This document shows positions 36,594-44,703 of a DNA stretch of 64,000 bases, piece by piece. The translations under genes and the position numbers were made by a program. Origin of the DNA: Pseudoxanthomonas sp. z9 (GTDB taxonomy: Bacteria > Pseudomonadota > Gammaproteobacteria > Xanthomonadales > Xanthomonadaceae); assembly GCF_006542425.1 (NCBI RefSeq), contig NZ_VFID01000001.1, positions 1 through 64,000 of the forward strand, given 5' to 3'. Numbering within the stretch: position 1 is the first letter of the stretch; every line of letters begins with the position of its first letter. Under the pieces are notes generated by a model. It was given only the letters and a program-made list of their open reading frames with translations, ran no database searches and was not told where the DNA came from.

Positions 36594-38453
36594 GTGAGTG
36601 TGGAGGGCGGTTTGCGCGCGTTTGGCCTGCTGGTGCTGACCGGTCTGGTGCTGTGCGGTTGCTCGCGCGAGCCCGCGGCGTCGCGCAATGCGCGCGGCGA
36701 TGCGGCCGACGTGCGCATGCCCCGGATCACCGTCACCGGTGACGACAGCGTCAACGCCGCGCTCAACTGGCAGCCCCCGGTGGTCCTGCTGGCGCAGGAG
36801 GGCGTCGCCGACGCGCGCAGACGCGCGGCGCGGGCGCTGGAGGAAGGACGCCTGTATGCCGGTCCCGACGATGCGATTCCGCTCTACCTGGCCATCCGCC
36901 GGCTCGACCCGGAAGACGCCGTGGCCCGCAAGGGTCTGGACCAGGCCCTGGATCGCCTGCTCGAACGCGGCGAACGGGTGCTGAAAACCGCCGAGGACCG
37001 CGACGAGGACGCGCGCGAGGCGGCCCAGATCGCCGCGGTGGCGCGTGCCATCGATCCGGACGACGAGGCCGTGCTGGCCTACCTGTCGCGGGTGGATGAA
37101 GTCGAACAGTTGACCCGTCTCAACCTGGCCAGTGAGCGCGCGCTCAACGGCGGGCGGTTGGGCGAGCAGGGGGGCGGCGCGCTGGCGGGATTTCGCGAAG
37201 TGCTGAAGTGGAAACCGGGCCAGGCACGTGCGCTGCAGGGCGTGGCGGCGGTGGAGAGCGCGCTGATCCGGCGCGCCGAGGATGCGGCGCTGGCCGGCGA
37301 TTTCGACGGCGCGCGCAACTGGCTGGCGCATGCGGGCAAGGTGCGCGGTGGCGACGAGGCCATCACGGTGGTTGACGCGCGCCAGCGGATCGAGGCGATT
37401 CGCACGGTGCGCATCGCCGGGCTGCGCGAGTCCGGCGTGCAGGACCTGCAGTCGCCGCTGGGCCTGAAGGCCGCGCGCGAAAAGCTCGCGGAAGTGTTGC
37501 GTATCGCGCCGCCCGGCGATCCGGTCGCGGCCGATTTCCGCCAGCGGATTGAACTGGCCACCCATTACGGGCTTTTCCGTCCCGGGCAGGCATTCACCGA
37601 TGCGCTCGGCAATGGCGGCCGCGGGCCGGAAATGGTGATCGTGCCGCATGGTGCGTTCCGGATGGGCGCGGACGACAACGAACTGGGCTCCGCCGATGCG
37701 GAAAAACCGGCCCACTATGTCCGCTTCGATCGCGGTTTCGCGATGGCGCGCAACGCGGTGACCGTCGGTGAATTCCGCCGCTTCGTGCAGGCGACCAGCT
37801 ATCGCCCGCGCGCGACCCGGCGCGGACATTCCATCGTCTACGACGAGCGCAGCGGCAACTTCGTCCGCCGCAGCGGCGTGGACTGGCAATCCGACCATAG
37901 CGGGGCGCCGGCGCGCGAGGACATGCCGGTGCTGCACGTCAGCGTCTACGACGCCGAGGCCTACGCCGACTGGTTGACCCGCCAGACCGGGCATGGCTAT
38001 CGCTTGCCCAGCGAGGCGGAGTTCGAATATGCCCTGCGCGCGGGCGTACAGGGCCGCTATCCCTGGGGCAACGGGGTGCCACCGGCCAAGGTGGAGAACC
38101 TGACCGGCGGCAATGACGCCTCGCCCAGCGGCCGCCATTGGAACAACGCCTTCGTTGGCTACGGCGACGGTTACTGGGGACCGGCGCCAGTGGGCAGCTT
38201 CCGGCCCAATGCCTGGGGGCTGCACGACATGGGCGGCAACACCAGCGAGTGGGTGGCCGATTGCTGGCACGCCAGCTACCGGCGGGCGCCGGCCGACGGC
38301 GCCGCCTGGTTCAATCCCGGTTGCCGCTCGCGGGTGGTGCGGGGTGGCTCCTGGGCCAGCGCGCCAGTGCAGGCGCGGGCGGCATGGCGTTCCTCCTCGG
38401 ATTCGGATATGACTAATGCGCGGGTGGGCTTCCGCGTGGTGCGTGGCATCTAG
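36594..38453 (+). CDS. SUMF1/formylglycine-generating-enzyme-like lipoprotein
   Basis: About 619 aa. A lipoprotein signal ends in the lipobox LCGC, so the mature protein is membrane anchored outside the cytoplasm. The middle (about 60-330) is helical and Arg/Ala-rich without a named domain. The C-terminal ~280 residues are a SUMF1/FGE-sulfatase domain (MVIVPHGAFRMGADDNEL, VTVGEFRRFV, MPVLHVSVYDAEAYADWL, YRLPSEAEFEYALRAG, NAWGLHDMGGNTSEWVADCW, VRGGSWAS). Such domains without sulfatase context are often binding modules rather than enzymes. A GTG at 36594 opens the frame; a TTG at 36612 behind GGAGGG gives a more normal lipoprotein signal. Confidence 0.85.
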   Translation: MSVEGGLRAFGLLVLTGLVLCGCSREPAASRNARGDAADVRMPRITVTGDDSVNAALNWQPPVVLLAQEGVADARRRAARALEEGRLYAGPDDAIPLYLAIRRLDPEDAVARKGLDQALDRLLERGERVLKTAEDRDEDAREAAQIAAVARAIDPDDEAVLAYLSRVDEVEQLTRLNLASERALNGGRLGEQGGGALAGFREVLKWKPGQARALQGVAAVESALIRRAEDAALAGDFDGARNWLAHAGKVRGGDEAITVVDARQRIEAIRTVRIAGLRESGVQDLQSPLGLKAAREKLAEVLRIAPPGDPVAADFRQRIELATHYGLFRPGQAFTDALGNGGRGPEMVIVPHGAFRMGADDNELGSADAEKPAHYVRFDRGFAMARNAVTVGEFRRFVQATSYRPRATRRGHSIVYDERSGNFVRRSGVDWQSDHSGAPAREDMPVLHVSVYDAEAYADWLTRQTGHGYRLPSEAEFEYALRAGVQGRYPWGNGVPPAKVENLTGGNDASPSGRHWNNAFVGYGDGYWGPAPVGSFRPNAWGLHDMGGNTSEWVADCWHASYRRAPADGAAWFNPGCRSRVVRGGSWASAPVQARAAWRSSSDSDMTNARVGFRVVRGI

Positions 38454-38473
38454 CCGGCGACTGGGAGAAGGCG

Positions 38474-39388
38474 ATGAGGAACGATCCGTTCGGGCAGGGA
38501 CAGTACGAACAGGGCGGCGCGCCCCGGCGGCGCGGCCTATTCGGCAATGTGCGCTGGCTGATCCTGCTGGGGTTCGCGGGCTACGCGGCGTTCTACTGGT
38601 TCTCCAACCGGGTGGTGGATCCCTACACCGGCGAGAAGGTGTTGATCGACAGTTCGATCAGCGTGGAGGAGGAAAAGGCGCTGGGCCTGCAGGCCTACCA
38701 GGAAATCCTCTCGCAGGAACGCCCGGTCGATCCAGACTCCCAGATCGCCCAGCAGGTGCGCGCGATCGCGCAGCGCCTGATCGACAAGATCCCGGAGGTC
38801 GAAGCGGCGATCGCCCAGGAGCGTGGCACCCAGGCCAGCGGCAACTGGCGCACTTTCGACTGGGATGTCAACGTCATCCAGTCAGACCAGGCCAATGCGT
38901 TCTGCCTGCCTGGCGGCAAGATGGCCGTCTACACCGGGTTGATCCCGGTCGCCAAGAACGCCGATGCGGTGGCGGTGGTGATGGGCCACGAGATCGCGCA
39001 TGCCCTGTTGCGTCATGGCGCCCAGCGCATGTCCCAGCAGAAACTGACCCAGATCGGGCAGATGGCCGGCGCGATGAGCGGCATGGATCCGCAGCAGCAG
39101 CAGATGGTGATGGCAGCGATGGGCTACGGCTACCTGCTGCCTTACGCGCGCACGCATGAAACCCAGGCCGATGAAGTCGGGCTGATGCTCGCCGCCGCGG
39201 CCTGCTTCAATCCGCAGGAAGCGGTGCCGCTGTGGGAGCGCATGAGCGAGGCCAGCGGTGGGCAGGCGCCGCCCGAGTTCTCCTCCACCCATCCCAACCC
39301 CGGCACCCGCATTCAGAACCTGACCGCGCTGATGCCCAAGGCGATGGAATACCGCAATCGGTACTGCAAAGAGGCGGCGGCGCAATGA
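38474..39388 (+). CDS. M48-family metallopeptidase
   Basis: 304-aa zinc protease with an N-terminal membrane anchor (VRWLILLGFAGYAAFYWFSN). Zinc site HEIAH (H172, H176) in VVMGHEIAHALLRHG and the downstream glutamate region ETQADEVGLMLAAAAC. This is the LoiP/YcaL-like envelope protease group. It follows the SUMF1-type lipoprotein gene by 20 bases and overlaps the next gene by 4 bases, forming a three-gene envelope operon. Confidence 0.9.
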   Translation: MRNDPFGQGQYEQGGAPRRRGLFGNVRWLILLGFAGYAAFYWFSNRVVDPYTGEKVLIDSSISVEEEKALGLQAYQEILSQERPVDPDSQIAQQVRAIAQRLIDKIPEVEAAIAQERGTQASGNWRTFDWDVNVIQSDQANAFCLPGGKMAVYTGLIPVAKNADAVAVVMGHEIAHALLRHGAQRMSQQKLTQIGQMAGAMSGMDPQQQQMVMAAMGYGYLLPYARTHETQADEVGLMLAAAACFNPQEAVPLWERMSEASGGQAPPEFSSTHPNPGTRIQNLTALMPKAMEYRNRYCKEAAAQ

Positions 39389-39909
39389 TCGCGCGCCGGT
39401 GGGCGGCGATGCTGCTGGCCGGCGGACTGGCGGTATCGGCGCAGGCGGCGGTCAAGGACCAGGCCGCCAACGGCTTCACCGTCGAGAACAGCCAATGGGT
39501 GCCGGTGACGCCGGAAGCGGCGTGGAAGGGACTGGCCGAGATCGGGCAATGGTGGCCGAAGGATCACACCTGGTGGGGTGACGCCTCACGCCTGAGCCTG
39601 GAGCCGCGCGCCGGCGGCTGCTTCTGCGAAATCGACGGCCTGCGCCAAGCCCGGCACATGACGGTGGTGTTCGCCGAGCCAGGCAAGCTCCTGCGCCTGA
39701 CCGGCGGTCTTGGACCGCTGCAGGGAATGGGATTGTCGGGGGCGATGGAATGGCGCCTGGCCGAGGAGAAGGGCGGCACCCGTATCACGCTGTGGTATCG
39801 CGCCGGCGGTTACACGCCGGACGACCTGCGCACCCTGGCCCCGGTGGTGGACCGGGTGCAGGCGCAGCAACTGGGTGGATTGGCGGAGTATCTGCGCAAG
39901 GGCGGGTAA
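39385..39909 (+). CDS. Exported SRPBCC/START-like protein of unknown function
   Basis: 174 aa with signal peptide (AAMLLAGGLAVSAQA). The mature part resembles the SRPBCC (polyketide cyclase/ligand-binding) fold: FTVENSQWVPVTPEAAWKGLAEIGQWW at the start, LEPRAGGCFCE, LRLTGGLGPLQGMGLSGAMEW and a long C-terminal helix (VVDRVQAQQLGGLAEYLRKG). The ATG overlaps the M48 peptidase stop as ATGA, so they are coupled. Function unknown. Confidence 0.75.
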   Translation: MIARRWAAMLLAGGLAVSAQAAVKDQAANGFTVENSQWVPVTPEAAWKGLAEIGQWWPKDHTWWGDASRLSLEPRAGGCFCEIDGLRQARHMTVVFAEPGKLLRLTGGLGPLQGMGLSGAMEWRLAEEKGGTRITLWYRAGGYTPDDLRTLAPVVDRVQAQQLGGLAEYLRKGG

Positions 39910-39942
39910 ACGCTCGCCGCCGGCGACTGGAATCGGAACCGC

Positions 39943-40055
39943 GTAGAGCGGAGCTTGCTCCGCTGCTTTTTTGGGGTGTTGCAACGTTGTCTGCCTTCGT
40001 TTCCGATGACGCATGAGAAACCAAAACCAAGGCAGCGGAGCAAGCTCCGCTCTAC
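39943..40055. repeat. REPIN-like element, family A, copy 1
   Basis: Two inverted 24-base REP units (GTAGAGCGGAGCTTGCTCCG... at 39943-39966, and its complement at 40032-40055) bracket 65 bases; the whole is 113 bp. Identical architecture and length to the element at 44539-44651. Such paired REPs are mobilised by RAYT transposases elsewhere; none is in this window. Confidence 0.8.
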
Positions 40056-40056
40056 C

Positions 40057-40227
40057 TCAGAGCTTGCTGAAAACCGTCGCCGCCACCAGCAACCCGAATC
40101 CCGCCACCACCAGCCAGAACGCATGCGGCGCCAGCACCGGGATATAGCCGAAGCGTGCGGCGATGCCGCCGCCGCCGAGCAGCAGCGCGATGAGCCAGAC
40201 GCCGAAGGTGGGAGGGGTGAGTTTCAT
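40057..40227 (-). CDS. Small two-helix membrane protein, hypothetical
   Basis: 56 aa, MKLTPPTFGVWLIALLLGGG start, then a second hydrophobic stretch AFWLVVAGFGLLVAATVF. No family recognised with certainty. It ends directly against a REPIN-like element and lies downstream of the first phaB paralogue on the same strand. Codon use is like the neighbours. Confidence 0.6.
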   Translation of the reverse strand: MKLTPPTFGVWLIALLLGGGGIAARFGYIPVLAPHAFWLVVAGFGLLVAATVFSKL

Positions 40228-40280
40228 CCGGTTTCCTTGGTTGTGCGATCGTGCAGTGGAATGCGCAGCATAGCCGCGGC

Positions 40281-41021
40281 TCAGAAGCTCATGAAGAGGC
40301 CGCCGTTGACCGGCAGGTTGGCGCCCGTGATGTAGCCGGATGCATCGTCGGCCAGGAACGCCACCGCGCGTGCGATGTCCTCCGGCGCGCCGATCCGGCC
40401 GACCGGGACCGAGGCGACGGTACGATCGCGGACTTCGGGTGGCATCGCGCGGGTCATCGGTGTTTCGATGTAGCCGGGCGAGACGCTGTTGACGGTGATG
40501 CCCTTGGCTGCGACTTCGCGCGCCAGCGACATGGTGAACCCGTGCAGGCCGGCCTTGGCGGCGGCGTAGTTGGTCTGGCCGAAGTTGCCGGTCTGGCCGC
40601 TGACCGAGCTGATGTTGATGACCCGGCCGAAGCCGCGCGCCTGCATGCCGTCGATGGCGTGGCGCGAGAGGTTGAACACGCTGCCCAGATTGACCTCGAT
40701 GACCGCTTCCCACTGCGACTCGTCCATCTTGCGCAGGGTGGAGTCGCGAGTGATGCCGGCGTTGTTGACCAGGATGTCCAGCCCGCCGTGTGCGTCCTGC
40801 ACATCGCGCACGAACGCGCCGCATGCGGAAAAGTCGCTGACGTCCAGCGGCATGAAGTGGATGTCCAGCCCGGCGGTGGCGTCGGCGAACGACGCCCGGC
40901 GCGCATCATCGGCGGGCAGGTCGGCGGCGATGACGGTATGGCCGGCGCCGGCCAGTTGCTTGCAGATGGCGGTGCCCAGGCCGCCAATGCCGCCGGTGAC
41001 GACCGCGACGCGTTTGTTCAT
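40281..41021 (-). CDS. phaB: Acetoacetyl-CoA reductase-like SDR, paralogue 1
   Basis: 246-aa NADPH-dependent short-chain dehydrogenase. Cofactor motif VVTGGIGGLGTAI, NNAG, catalytic serine in ISSVSGQTGNFGQ, YAAAK with catalytic Tyr/Lys, then SPGYIETPM. The PhaB-type AGITRDSTLRKM is present. Role: 3-oxoacyl-CoA to (R)-3-hydroxyacyl-CoA for polyhydroxyalkanoate. It lies downstream of phaR; a second paralogue lies on the other side of phaR. FabG-like activity cannot be excluded. Confidence 0.85.
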   Translation of the reverse strand: MNKRVAVVTGGIGGLGTAICKQLAGAGHTVIAADLPADDARRASFADATAGLDIHFMPLDVSDFSACGAFVRDVQDAHGGLDILVNNAGITRDSTLRKMDESQWEAVIEVNLGSVFNLSRHAIDGMQARGFGRVINISSVSGQTGNFGQTNYAAAKAGLHGFTMSLAREVAAKGITVNSVSPGYIETPMTRAMPPEVRDRTVASVPVGRIGAPEDIARAVAFLADDASGYITGANLPVNGGLFMSF

Positions 41022-41051
41022 GAAGGGGATCCTCGAAAATCGGATGGCATG

Positions 41052-41080
41052 AAAAAGCCCGCGCCACGGGACGCGGGCTT
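41052..41080 (-). terminator. Rho-independent terminator after phaR
   Basis: Minus-strand stem AAGCCCGCG / CGCGGGCTT with an 8-base loop, followed by a short T run (complement of 41052-41056). It separates phaR from the first phaB paralogue. Confidence 0.8.
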
Positions 41081-41097
41081 GCTCACGGAAACGGGAT

Positions 41098-41604
41098 TCA
41101 GCGGGCGCGGGTCTTCGGCGTCTCGCGCGGGGCTTCCTTCGGCTTGGCGGTGGCCGGACGACCCAGGCCGCCGCCGCTGAGGTTGCGCTGGAATTCCTGC
41201 CACAGCTCCAGGTTGCGCTCGGTCAGCTGGTTCATCATGGTCCAGGGCGTCTGCCCCAGCAGGTTGCCCATCTGGCTGCGGAACTGCTGCTGCTGCTCCA
41301 TGAAGATCTGCATGCTGCGCTCCAGGTAGTTGCCCATGAAGCCCTGCAGCGAGTCGCCGTAGAAACGGATGATCTGGCTCAGCAACTGGGTGGACAGCAC
41401 CGGTTCGCCGTCCTGTTCCTGCTCGCTGATGATCTGCAGCAGGACGGTGCGGGTCAGGTCCTCGCCGCTCTTGGCGTCGCGGACCTCGAAGTCCTCGCCG
41501 TCGACAATCAGCTGGCGGACGTCCTCGATGGTGATGTAACTGGAAATCTCGGTGTCGTAGAGACGGCGGTTCGGGTACTTCTTGATGATGCGGATCGCAG
41601 CCAT
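41098..41604 (-). CDS. phaR: Polyhydroxyalkanoate synthesis repressor PhaR
   Basis: 168-aa regulator. N-terminal PHB/PHA accumulation DNA-binding domain (IIKKYPNRRLYDTEISSYITIEDV, then LIVDGEDFEVRDAKSGEDLTRTVLLQ), and a Gln-rich helical C-terminus (MQIFMEQQQQFRSQM) like the PHB_acc repeat. In other bacteria it binds PHA granules and represses phasin and pha genes. Flanked by two phaB paralogues, each separated from it by a terminator. Confidence 0.93.
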   Translation of the reverse strand: MAAIRIIKKYPNRRLYDTEISSYITIEDVRQLIVDGEDFEVRDAKSGEDLTRTVLLQIISEQEQDGEPVLSTQLLSQIIRFYGDSLQGFMGNYLERSMQIFMEQQQQFRSQMGNLLGQTPWTMMNQLTERNLELWQEFQRNLSGGGLGRPATAKPKEAPRETPKTRAR

Positions 41605-41714
41605 GAAGCAATCACTCTAAAACGCAGTGCCGGGCAGCATGACGCAGCGCAGCAGCCCTTGCAACAGGCCGCTGGTCAGGGGTGCCCTGTTCAGGAACGG
41701 CGCGCGGCAAAAAA

Positions 41715-41744
41715 AATGCTGCGGGCCGGACCCGCAGCATTTTT
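41715..41744. terminator. Bidirectional rho-independent terminator
   Basis: Stem ATGCTGCGGG / CCCGCAGCAT, loop CCGGA, flanked by an A run before and TTTTT after, so it can work on both strands. It ends the second phaB paralogue transcript (minus strand). Confidence 0.88.
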
Positions 41745-41770
41745 GGATCGTGGCGGGGTGCCGGGATCGG

Positions 41771-42511
41771 TCACCAGCCCATGTGGTGGCCGCCGTTGAT
41801 GTCCAGGTTGGAACCGGTGATCCAGCCGGCCTCGTCGGCGACCAGGAACGCCACCGCATAGGCGATTTCGTCCGGGTTGCCCAGGCGGCCGGTCGGGATG
41901 TCCGCGGCGATCTTGGCGCGCACTTCCTCCGGCACCGCCATCACCATGTCGGTGGCCACGTAACCCGGCGACACCGTGTTGACGGTGATGCCGAGCTTGG
42001 CGTTCTCGCGGGCCAGCGAAATGGTGAAGCCATGCATGCCGGCCTTGGCGGCGGCGTAGTTGGCCTGCCCGTACTGTCCCTTGAGGCCGTTGATCGAACT
42101 GATCTGGATGATCCGGCCCCACTTGCGATCGCGCATGCCTTCGATCACCGGGCGGGTCATGTTGAACACCGAGTTGAGGTTGGTGTTGATGACCTCGTTC
42201 CACTGCAGCGCGCTCATGCGGTGGAAGGTGGTGTCGCGGGTGATGCCGGCGTTGTTGATCAGGACCTCGATCGGGCCGAGCTCGGCCTCGACCTTGCGCA
42301 CGAGGGCTTCGGCTTCCTCGGCGGAGGTGACGTCGCCGGGGAAGATGGCGATGTCATAGCCCGCGGCCTTCATCTGCTGCTGCCAGGCCCGGGCCTTTTC
42401 CTCGTTGCGGTAATTGGTGGCTACGCGATGGCCCATGTCGGCCAACTTCTTGCAGATGGCGGTTCCGATGCCGCCGGTGCCGCCGGTGACCAACGCGACG
42501 CGAGAACTCAT
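41771..42511 (-). CDS. phaB: Acetoacetyl-CoA reductase, paralogue 2
   Basis: 246-aa SDR, the closer match to classical PhaB: VTGGTGGIGTAI, VATNYRNEEKA, NNAGITRDTTFHRM, ISSINGLKGQYGQANYAAAK, SPGYVATDMVMAVPEEV and terminal NGGHHMGW. NADPH-dependent reduction of acetoacetyl-CoA for PHB synthesis. It has its own terminator before phaR. No phaC synthase or phaA thiolase lies in the window. Confidence 0.92.
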   Translation of the reverse strand: MSSRVALVTGGTGGIGTAICKKLADMGHRVATNYRNEEKARAWQQQMKAAGYDIAIFPGDVTSAEEAEALVRKVEAELGPIEVLINNAGITRDTTFHRMSALQWNEVINTNLNSVFNMTRPVIEGMRDRKWGRIIQISSINGLKGQYGQANYAAAKAGMHGFTISLARENAKLGITVNTVSPGYVATDMVMAVPEEVRAKIAADIPTGRLGNPDEIAYAVAFLVADEAGWITGSNLDINGGHHMGW

Positions 42512-42561
42512 GTAGGGCTTCTCCTGTGGGGGCCGCCCGCAAAAGGCGGTTGCTCCGGATT

Positions 42562-43485
42562 CTAGACAGCGTGCGGGTCAGGCGCGTTGTGCGGCGCAGC
42601 GAATGGGAGGCGCGCCTGGCGGGGAAGGTGCTCCGGAACGAACTCATCGGCCGCCGCCCGCAGCAGTCCGGTCACCCCGCCGCTGGCCGGCAGGTGATCC
42701 GCCGGCTGGCCGAGCGCGGCCCAGGCGGCGCGCAGCGCGGGCAGGGGATCGGCGGCATCGATGGGCAGCGCGGCCATCGATTTGGACAGCTTCTGGCCTT
42801 CCCCGTCCACGACCAGCGGCAGGTGCAGATAGCGTGGCGTCGGCAGGCCAAGGGCGTGCTGCAGGTGGATCTGCCGGGGCGTGGAGTCCAGCAGGTCGGC
42901 GCCGCGGACGATATCGGTGAAACCCTGGGCTGCATCGTCGACCACCACGGCCAACTGATAGGCCCAGTAGCCGTCTGCCCGGCGCAGCACCACGTCGCCG
43001 GCTTCGGCATGGACGTCCTGTTCGAAATGGCCTTGCAGGCCATCCTCGAAGCCAATCACCGTGCCGGGTCCGACCCGTAGCCGGACCGCCGGATGCGCAC
43101 GTGTTTCGGTCGCCACGCAGCGGTGGTGGACGCCGCCGGCGGCGGCCAGTTCGCTGCGGCTGCAATGGCAGAAGAATGCCTGGCCCCGCTCCAGCAGTTC
43201 GTCCAGCGCGGCCTGGTACAGGACGCCGCGTTCGCTCTGCCGCACCACCGGACCGTCGGAGACCAGGCCGAATGCGGCCAGCGTGGCCAATTGGAGATCG
43301 GCGGCACCGGCGACTTCGCGAGGCGGATCCAGATCCTCCACCCGCACCCACCATTCGCCGCCGGCATGGCGTGCCAGCAGCCAACTGCCCAGCGCGGCCA
43401 GCAGGGAGCCAAAGTGCAGCGGGCCGGTGGGCGAGGGCGCGAAGCGGCCCCGGTAGGGGCGCGCGGATTCAGGGCGTGCGGACAT
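42562..43485 (-). CDS. gluQ: Glutamyl-Q tRNA(Asp) synthetase
   Basis: 307-aa truncated GluRS-like enzyme that glutamylates queuosine in tRNA(Asp). Has RGRFAPSPTGPLHFGSLLAALGSWL (HIGH-like), DLDPPREVAGAA, the zinc-site region FFCHCSRSELAA and a KLSKS loop. It lacks the C-terminal anticodon-binding domain of GluRS, as expected for the family. Divergent from htpX. Confidence 0.93.
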   Translation of the reverse strand: MSARPESARPYRGRFAPSPTGPLHFGSLLAALGSWLLARHAGGEWWVRVEDLDPPREVAGAADLQLATLAAFGLVSDGPVVRQSERGVLYQAALDELLERGQAFFCHCSRSELAAAGGVHHRCVATETRAHPAVRLRVGPGTVIGFEDGLQGHFEQDVHAEAGDVVLRRADGYWAYQLAVVVDDAAQGFTDIVRGADLLDSTPRQIHLQHALGLPTPRYLHLPLVVDGEGQKLSKSMAALPIDAADPLPALRAAWAALGQPADHLPASGGVTGLLRAAADEFVPEHLPRQARLPFAAPHNAPDPHAV

Positions 43486-43597
43486 GCGTGCGGTGCGTTT
43501 CCAAAGCTGAATCGTCGGTCAGGAACATGCTTGAATTCAACCGCGCACGGCCGCAGATTCGCTCAACATTTCACACTGAAAGCCTGCGGAGTCTCCC

Positions 43598-44479
43598 GTG
43601 TTCAGCCGTATCGCCCTGTTCCTCGCCACCAACCTGGCCGTGCTCGTCCTGGCGAGCGTCGTCATGTCGATACTCGGGGTCAATCCGAACCAGATGTCCG
43701 GGCTGCTGGTGATGGCCGCCATCTTCGGCTTCGGCGGATCGCTGATCTCGCTGCTGTTGTCCAAGACCATGGCCCTGCGCGCGACCGGCGCGCAGGTGAT
43801 CGAGCAGCCGCGCAACGAGGCCGAGCAGTGGCTGCTAGCCACCGTGCAGCGCCAGGCCCAGGGCGCCGGCATCGGCATGCCGCAGGTGGCGGTCTACGAC
43901 GCGCCGGAAATCAATGCCTTCGCCACCGGCGCCAACCGCAACAATGCGCTGGTGGCGGTATCCACCGGCCTGCTGCGGGCGATGAACCGCGACGAAGCCG
44001 AAGCCGTGCTCGGCCACGAGGTCAGCCACGTCGCCAACGGCGACATGGTGACGATGGCGTTGCTGCAGGGCGTGCTGAACACCTTCGTGATCGTGCTGGC
44101 GCGGGTGGTCGGCGGCATCGTCGACAGCTTCCTGTCGGGCAATCGCGAGGGCGAGGGCCGTGGTTTCGGCTACTACATCATCGTGATGGTGCTGGAAGTG
44201 GTGTTCGGCCTGTTCGCCACGATGATTGCCATGTGGTTCTCGCGCCGTCGCGAGTTCCGCGCGGACGCGGGTGGCGCGAACCTGGCAGGCCGGCAGAAGA
44301 TGATCGCCGCGCTGGAGCGCCTGAATGCGCAGCACGCGCAGAGCACGCTGCCGGCGCAGGTGGAAGCATTCGGCATCGCCGGCGGCATCGGCCAGGGCAT
44401 GAAGCGCCTGTTCCTGAGCCATCCGCCGCTGGAGCAGCGCATCGCCGCGCTGCGTGCCGCGCAGGGCACGTTTGCCTGA
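43598..44479 (+). CDS. htpX: Heat-shock membrane protease HtpX
   Basis: 293-aa M48B zinc metalloprotease of the inner membrane. Two N-terminal helices ([37 protein letters not shown]), zinc site HEVSH (140-144), two further helices and the conserved [14 protein letters not shown] glutamate region. GTG start with GGAG eight bases before it. It degrades misfolded membrane proteins together with FtsH. Followed by a strong terminator. Confidence 0.95.
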   Translation: MFSRIALFLATNLAVLVLASVVMSILGVNPNQMSGLLVMAAIFGFGGSLISLLLSKTMALRATGAQVIEQPRNEAEQWLLATVQRQAQGAGIGMPQVAVYDAPEINAFATGANRNNALVAVSTGLLRAMNRDEAEAVLGHEVSHVANGDMVTMALLQGVLNTFVIVLARVVGGIVDSFLSGNREGEGRGFGYYIIVMVLEVVFGLFATMIAMWFSRRREFRADAGGANLAGRQKMIAALERLNAQHAQSTLPAQVEAFGIAGGIGQGMKRLFLSHPPLEQRIAALRAAQGTFA

Positions 44480-44501
44480 GGTAGCCACGCAAGAGCATCG
44501 C

Positions 44502-44530
44502 GAAACCCGCCGCAAGGCGGGTTTCTTTTT
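44502..44530 (+). terminator. Rho-independent terminator after htpX
   Basis: Stem GAAACCCGCC / GGCGGGTTTC, loop GCAA, followed by TTTTT. Located 22 bases after the htpX stop. Confidence 0.93.
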
Positions 44531-44538
44531 GTCCTTCC

Positions 44539-44651
44539 GTAGAGCGGAGCTTGATCCGCTGCCTTTGCTCTGGCCCTTTTGCCTTTGCGTCTCGCTTTCA
44601 CGGGAAGCGGAAAAAACCAGGGCAAGAGCAGCGGAGCAAGCTCCGCTCTAC
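44539..44651. repeat. REPIN-like element, family A, copy 2
   Basis: Inverted REP units at 44539-44562 (one substitution, GCTTGATCC for GCTTGCTCC) and 44628-44651, total 113 bp, the same as copy 1. The inner flanks are also imperfectly complementary (TGCTCTGGCCC against CCAGGGCAAGAGCA), so the whole can fold as one long hairpin. Lies between the htpX terminator and the convergent fimX-like gene. Confidence 0.8.
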
Positions 44652-44703
44652 GGCAAAACGTCGGGCGCGACGGGGAGGCCGGAAGGCCTGCCCCATGCAT
44701 GAA

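Noticed and set aside
39943-44651. CRISPR array or IS terminal repeats
   Set aside because: The repeats are inverted pairs 4.6 kb apart with no regular spacers, transposase gene or target-site duplication; they fit REPINs.
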